Below, piece after piece: positions 5,646 through 5,852 of a DNA stretch of 5,852 bases (position 1 is its first letter; each line of letters opens with the position of its first letter). The position numbers were made by a program, and so were the translations under genes. Under the pieces are notes generated by a model, which made no database searches, had not been told where the DNA came from, and saw nothing but the letters and a program-made list of their open reading frames with translations. Source of the DNA: an uncultured Adlercreutzia sp. (GTDB lineage: Bacteria; Actinomycetota; Coriobacteriia; Coriobacteriales; Eggerthellaceae); assembly GCA_910589165.1 (NCBI GenBank), contig CAJUSP010000036.1, forward strand, positions 1-5,852, written 5' to 3'.

Positions 5646-5647
5646 TG

Positions 5648-5852
5648 ATGGCGGACGAGGAACAGCGTCCGGACTCCAATGCCTCTAGCGATGAGAAGTC
5701 GTGGCCTCTGACATACGGTGATGTGAGAATTGACCAAGGACGCGCCCTTGAGGCGTTCAAGGTTCTCGCGGGAATGTTCTACGAGCGTAATTTCAGTACG
5801 GCTTCTAAATCTGAGATAGAGCTCGTGATGTTCAAGGCGTTCAACGAGGCGG
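5648..5852 (+). CDS. Unrecognised protein, N-terminal 68 residues (partial, 3' end outside window)
   Basis: An open frame from ATG 5648 continues without a stop to the end of the window. AGGAG (5638-5642) five bases upstream supports the start. The first about 20 residues are polar, acidic and probably disordered (ADEEQRPDSNASSDEK). They are followed by PLTYGDVRIDQGRALEAFK, a YER-NFST segment and SKSEIELVMFKAFNEA, which read as amphipathic helices. There is no signal peptide or membrane segment in the visible part. I do not recognise the family. It is not an obvious reverse transcriptase, toxin or methylase N-terminus, but too little is visible to exclude these. It runs in the same direction as the DUF3800 gene, 251 bases downstream. 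Two lines counted (5701-5820) give 45-55% GC, like that gene and unlike the operon upstream. Confidence 0.65.
   Translation, partial: MADEEQRPDSNASSDEKSWPLTYGDVRIDQGRALEAFKVLAGMFYERNFSTASKSEIELVMFKAFNEA

Larger units (their letters stand above)
5397..5647. other. 251-base intergenic region rich in inverted repeats
   Basis: No protein-coding gene is supported here. The region holds a 10-bp perfect inverted repeat enclosing 115 bases, a possible promoter (5418-5445), a short CTCATG/CATGAG stem (5450-5455 with 5476-5481), a run of nine G (5484-5492), and an AGCGGCC/GGTCGTT stem (5505-5511 with 5518-5524, two G-U pairs). It also holds a CTCGGGA/TCCCGAG hairpin (5545-5563) and a hairpin over the next gene's Shine-Dalgarno. 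The density of pairings suggests a structured leader or non-coding RNA. None of these has a clear T-tract, so no terminator for the DUF3800 gene is visible. Confidence 0.5.

Noticed and set aside
5401..5647. Retron-type msr-msd RNA
   Set aside because: The closing stem and an AGC within it recall retrons. However, the AGC would be buried inside the stem, no long msd hairpin is visible, and the next protein's visible N-terminus does not look like a reverse transcriptase.
5503..5760. 85-codon minus-strand ORF covering the start of the last gene, and a 101-codon minus-strand ORF at 5261-5566
   Set aside because: Both overlap supported plus-strand genes, have no recognisable motifs and no convincing ribosome site.
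1..5852. tRNA, CRISPR array, insertion sequence or attachment site
   Set aside because: No cloverleaf, regularly spaced repeats, transposase or flanking direct repeats were seen by eye, even at the composition boundary near 4588.

Overview
The window looks like chromosomal DNA from a high-GC Gram-positive bacterium. An actinobacterium, possibly of the Coriobacteriia/Eggerthellaceae type, is the best guess. The basis is the strong G/C bias at third codon positions (about 70% GC in a sampled line of the ABC gene), GTG starts, actinobacterial-style spacing in the ABC-F linker, and the prs-pth gene order. No 16S or other decisive marker is present, so the taxonomy is an inference.

Positions 1-4587 are a tightly packed, co-directional housekeeping block. 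It holds the 3' end of a ribose-phosphate pyrophosphokinase gene (prs), peptidyl-tRNA hydrolase (pth, whose ATG directly abuts the prs stop), a 14-helix DHA2-type MFS exporter, a Uup-like ABC-F ATPase with a C-terminal coiled coil, and a YigZ/IMPACT-family protein. Gaps between genes are 0, 15, 4 and 3 bases, so this is very probably one operon. Its promoter lies upstream of the window. The theme is nucleotide supply plus ribosome and translation upkeep (pth rescues peptidyl-tRNA, ABC-F acts on ribosomes), with one membrane exporter inserted.

Positions 4588-4724 are a regulatory gap. It holds a near-consensus sigma-70 promoter (TTGGCA-17-TATAAA), then about 20 bases past the expected start a 6-bp hairpin that overlaps a perfect 8-bp intrinsic terminator with a T-tract. 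A Shine-Dalgarno follows immediately. A promoter whose transcript meets a terminator after about 55 nt, just before a gene, suggests attenuation or a short RNA.

Positions 4725-5852 differ in composition: sampled 60-base lines run from 45 to 58% GC. They hold a full-length DUF3800 (RNase H-fold-like) gene, a 251-base gap rich in inverted repeats, and the 5' end of an unrecognised gene that runs off the window and whose Shine-Dalgarno lies in a hairpin. This part looks like acquired accessory DNA attached to the end of a housekeeping operon. DUF3800 genes are often found in mobile and anti-phage settings, so the DUF3800 gene, the structured gap and the unknown gene are the best candidate here for an undescribed system. 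The sequence alone does not prove that function.
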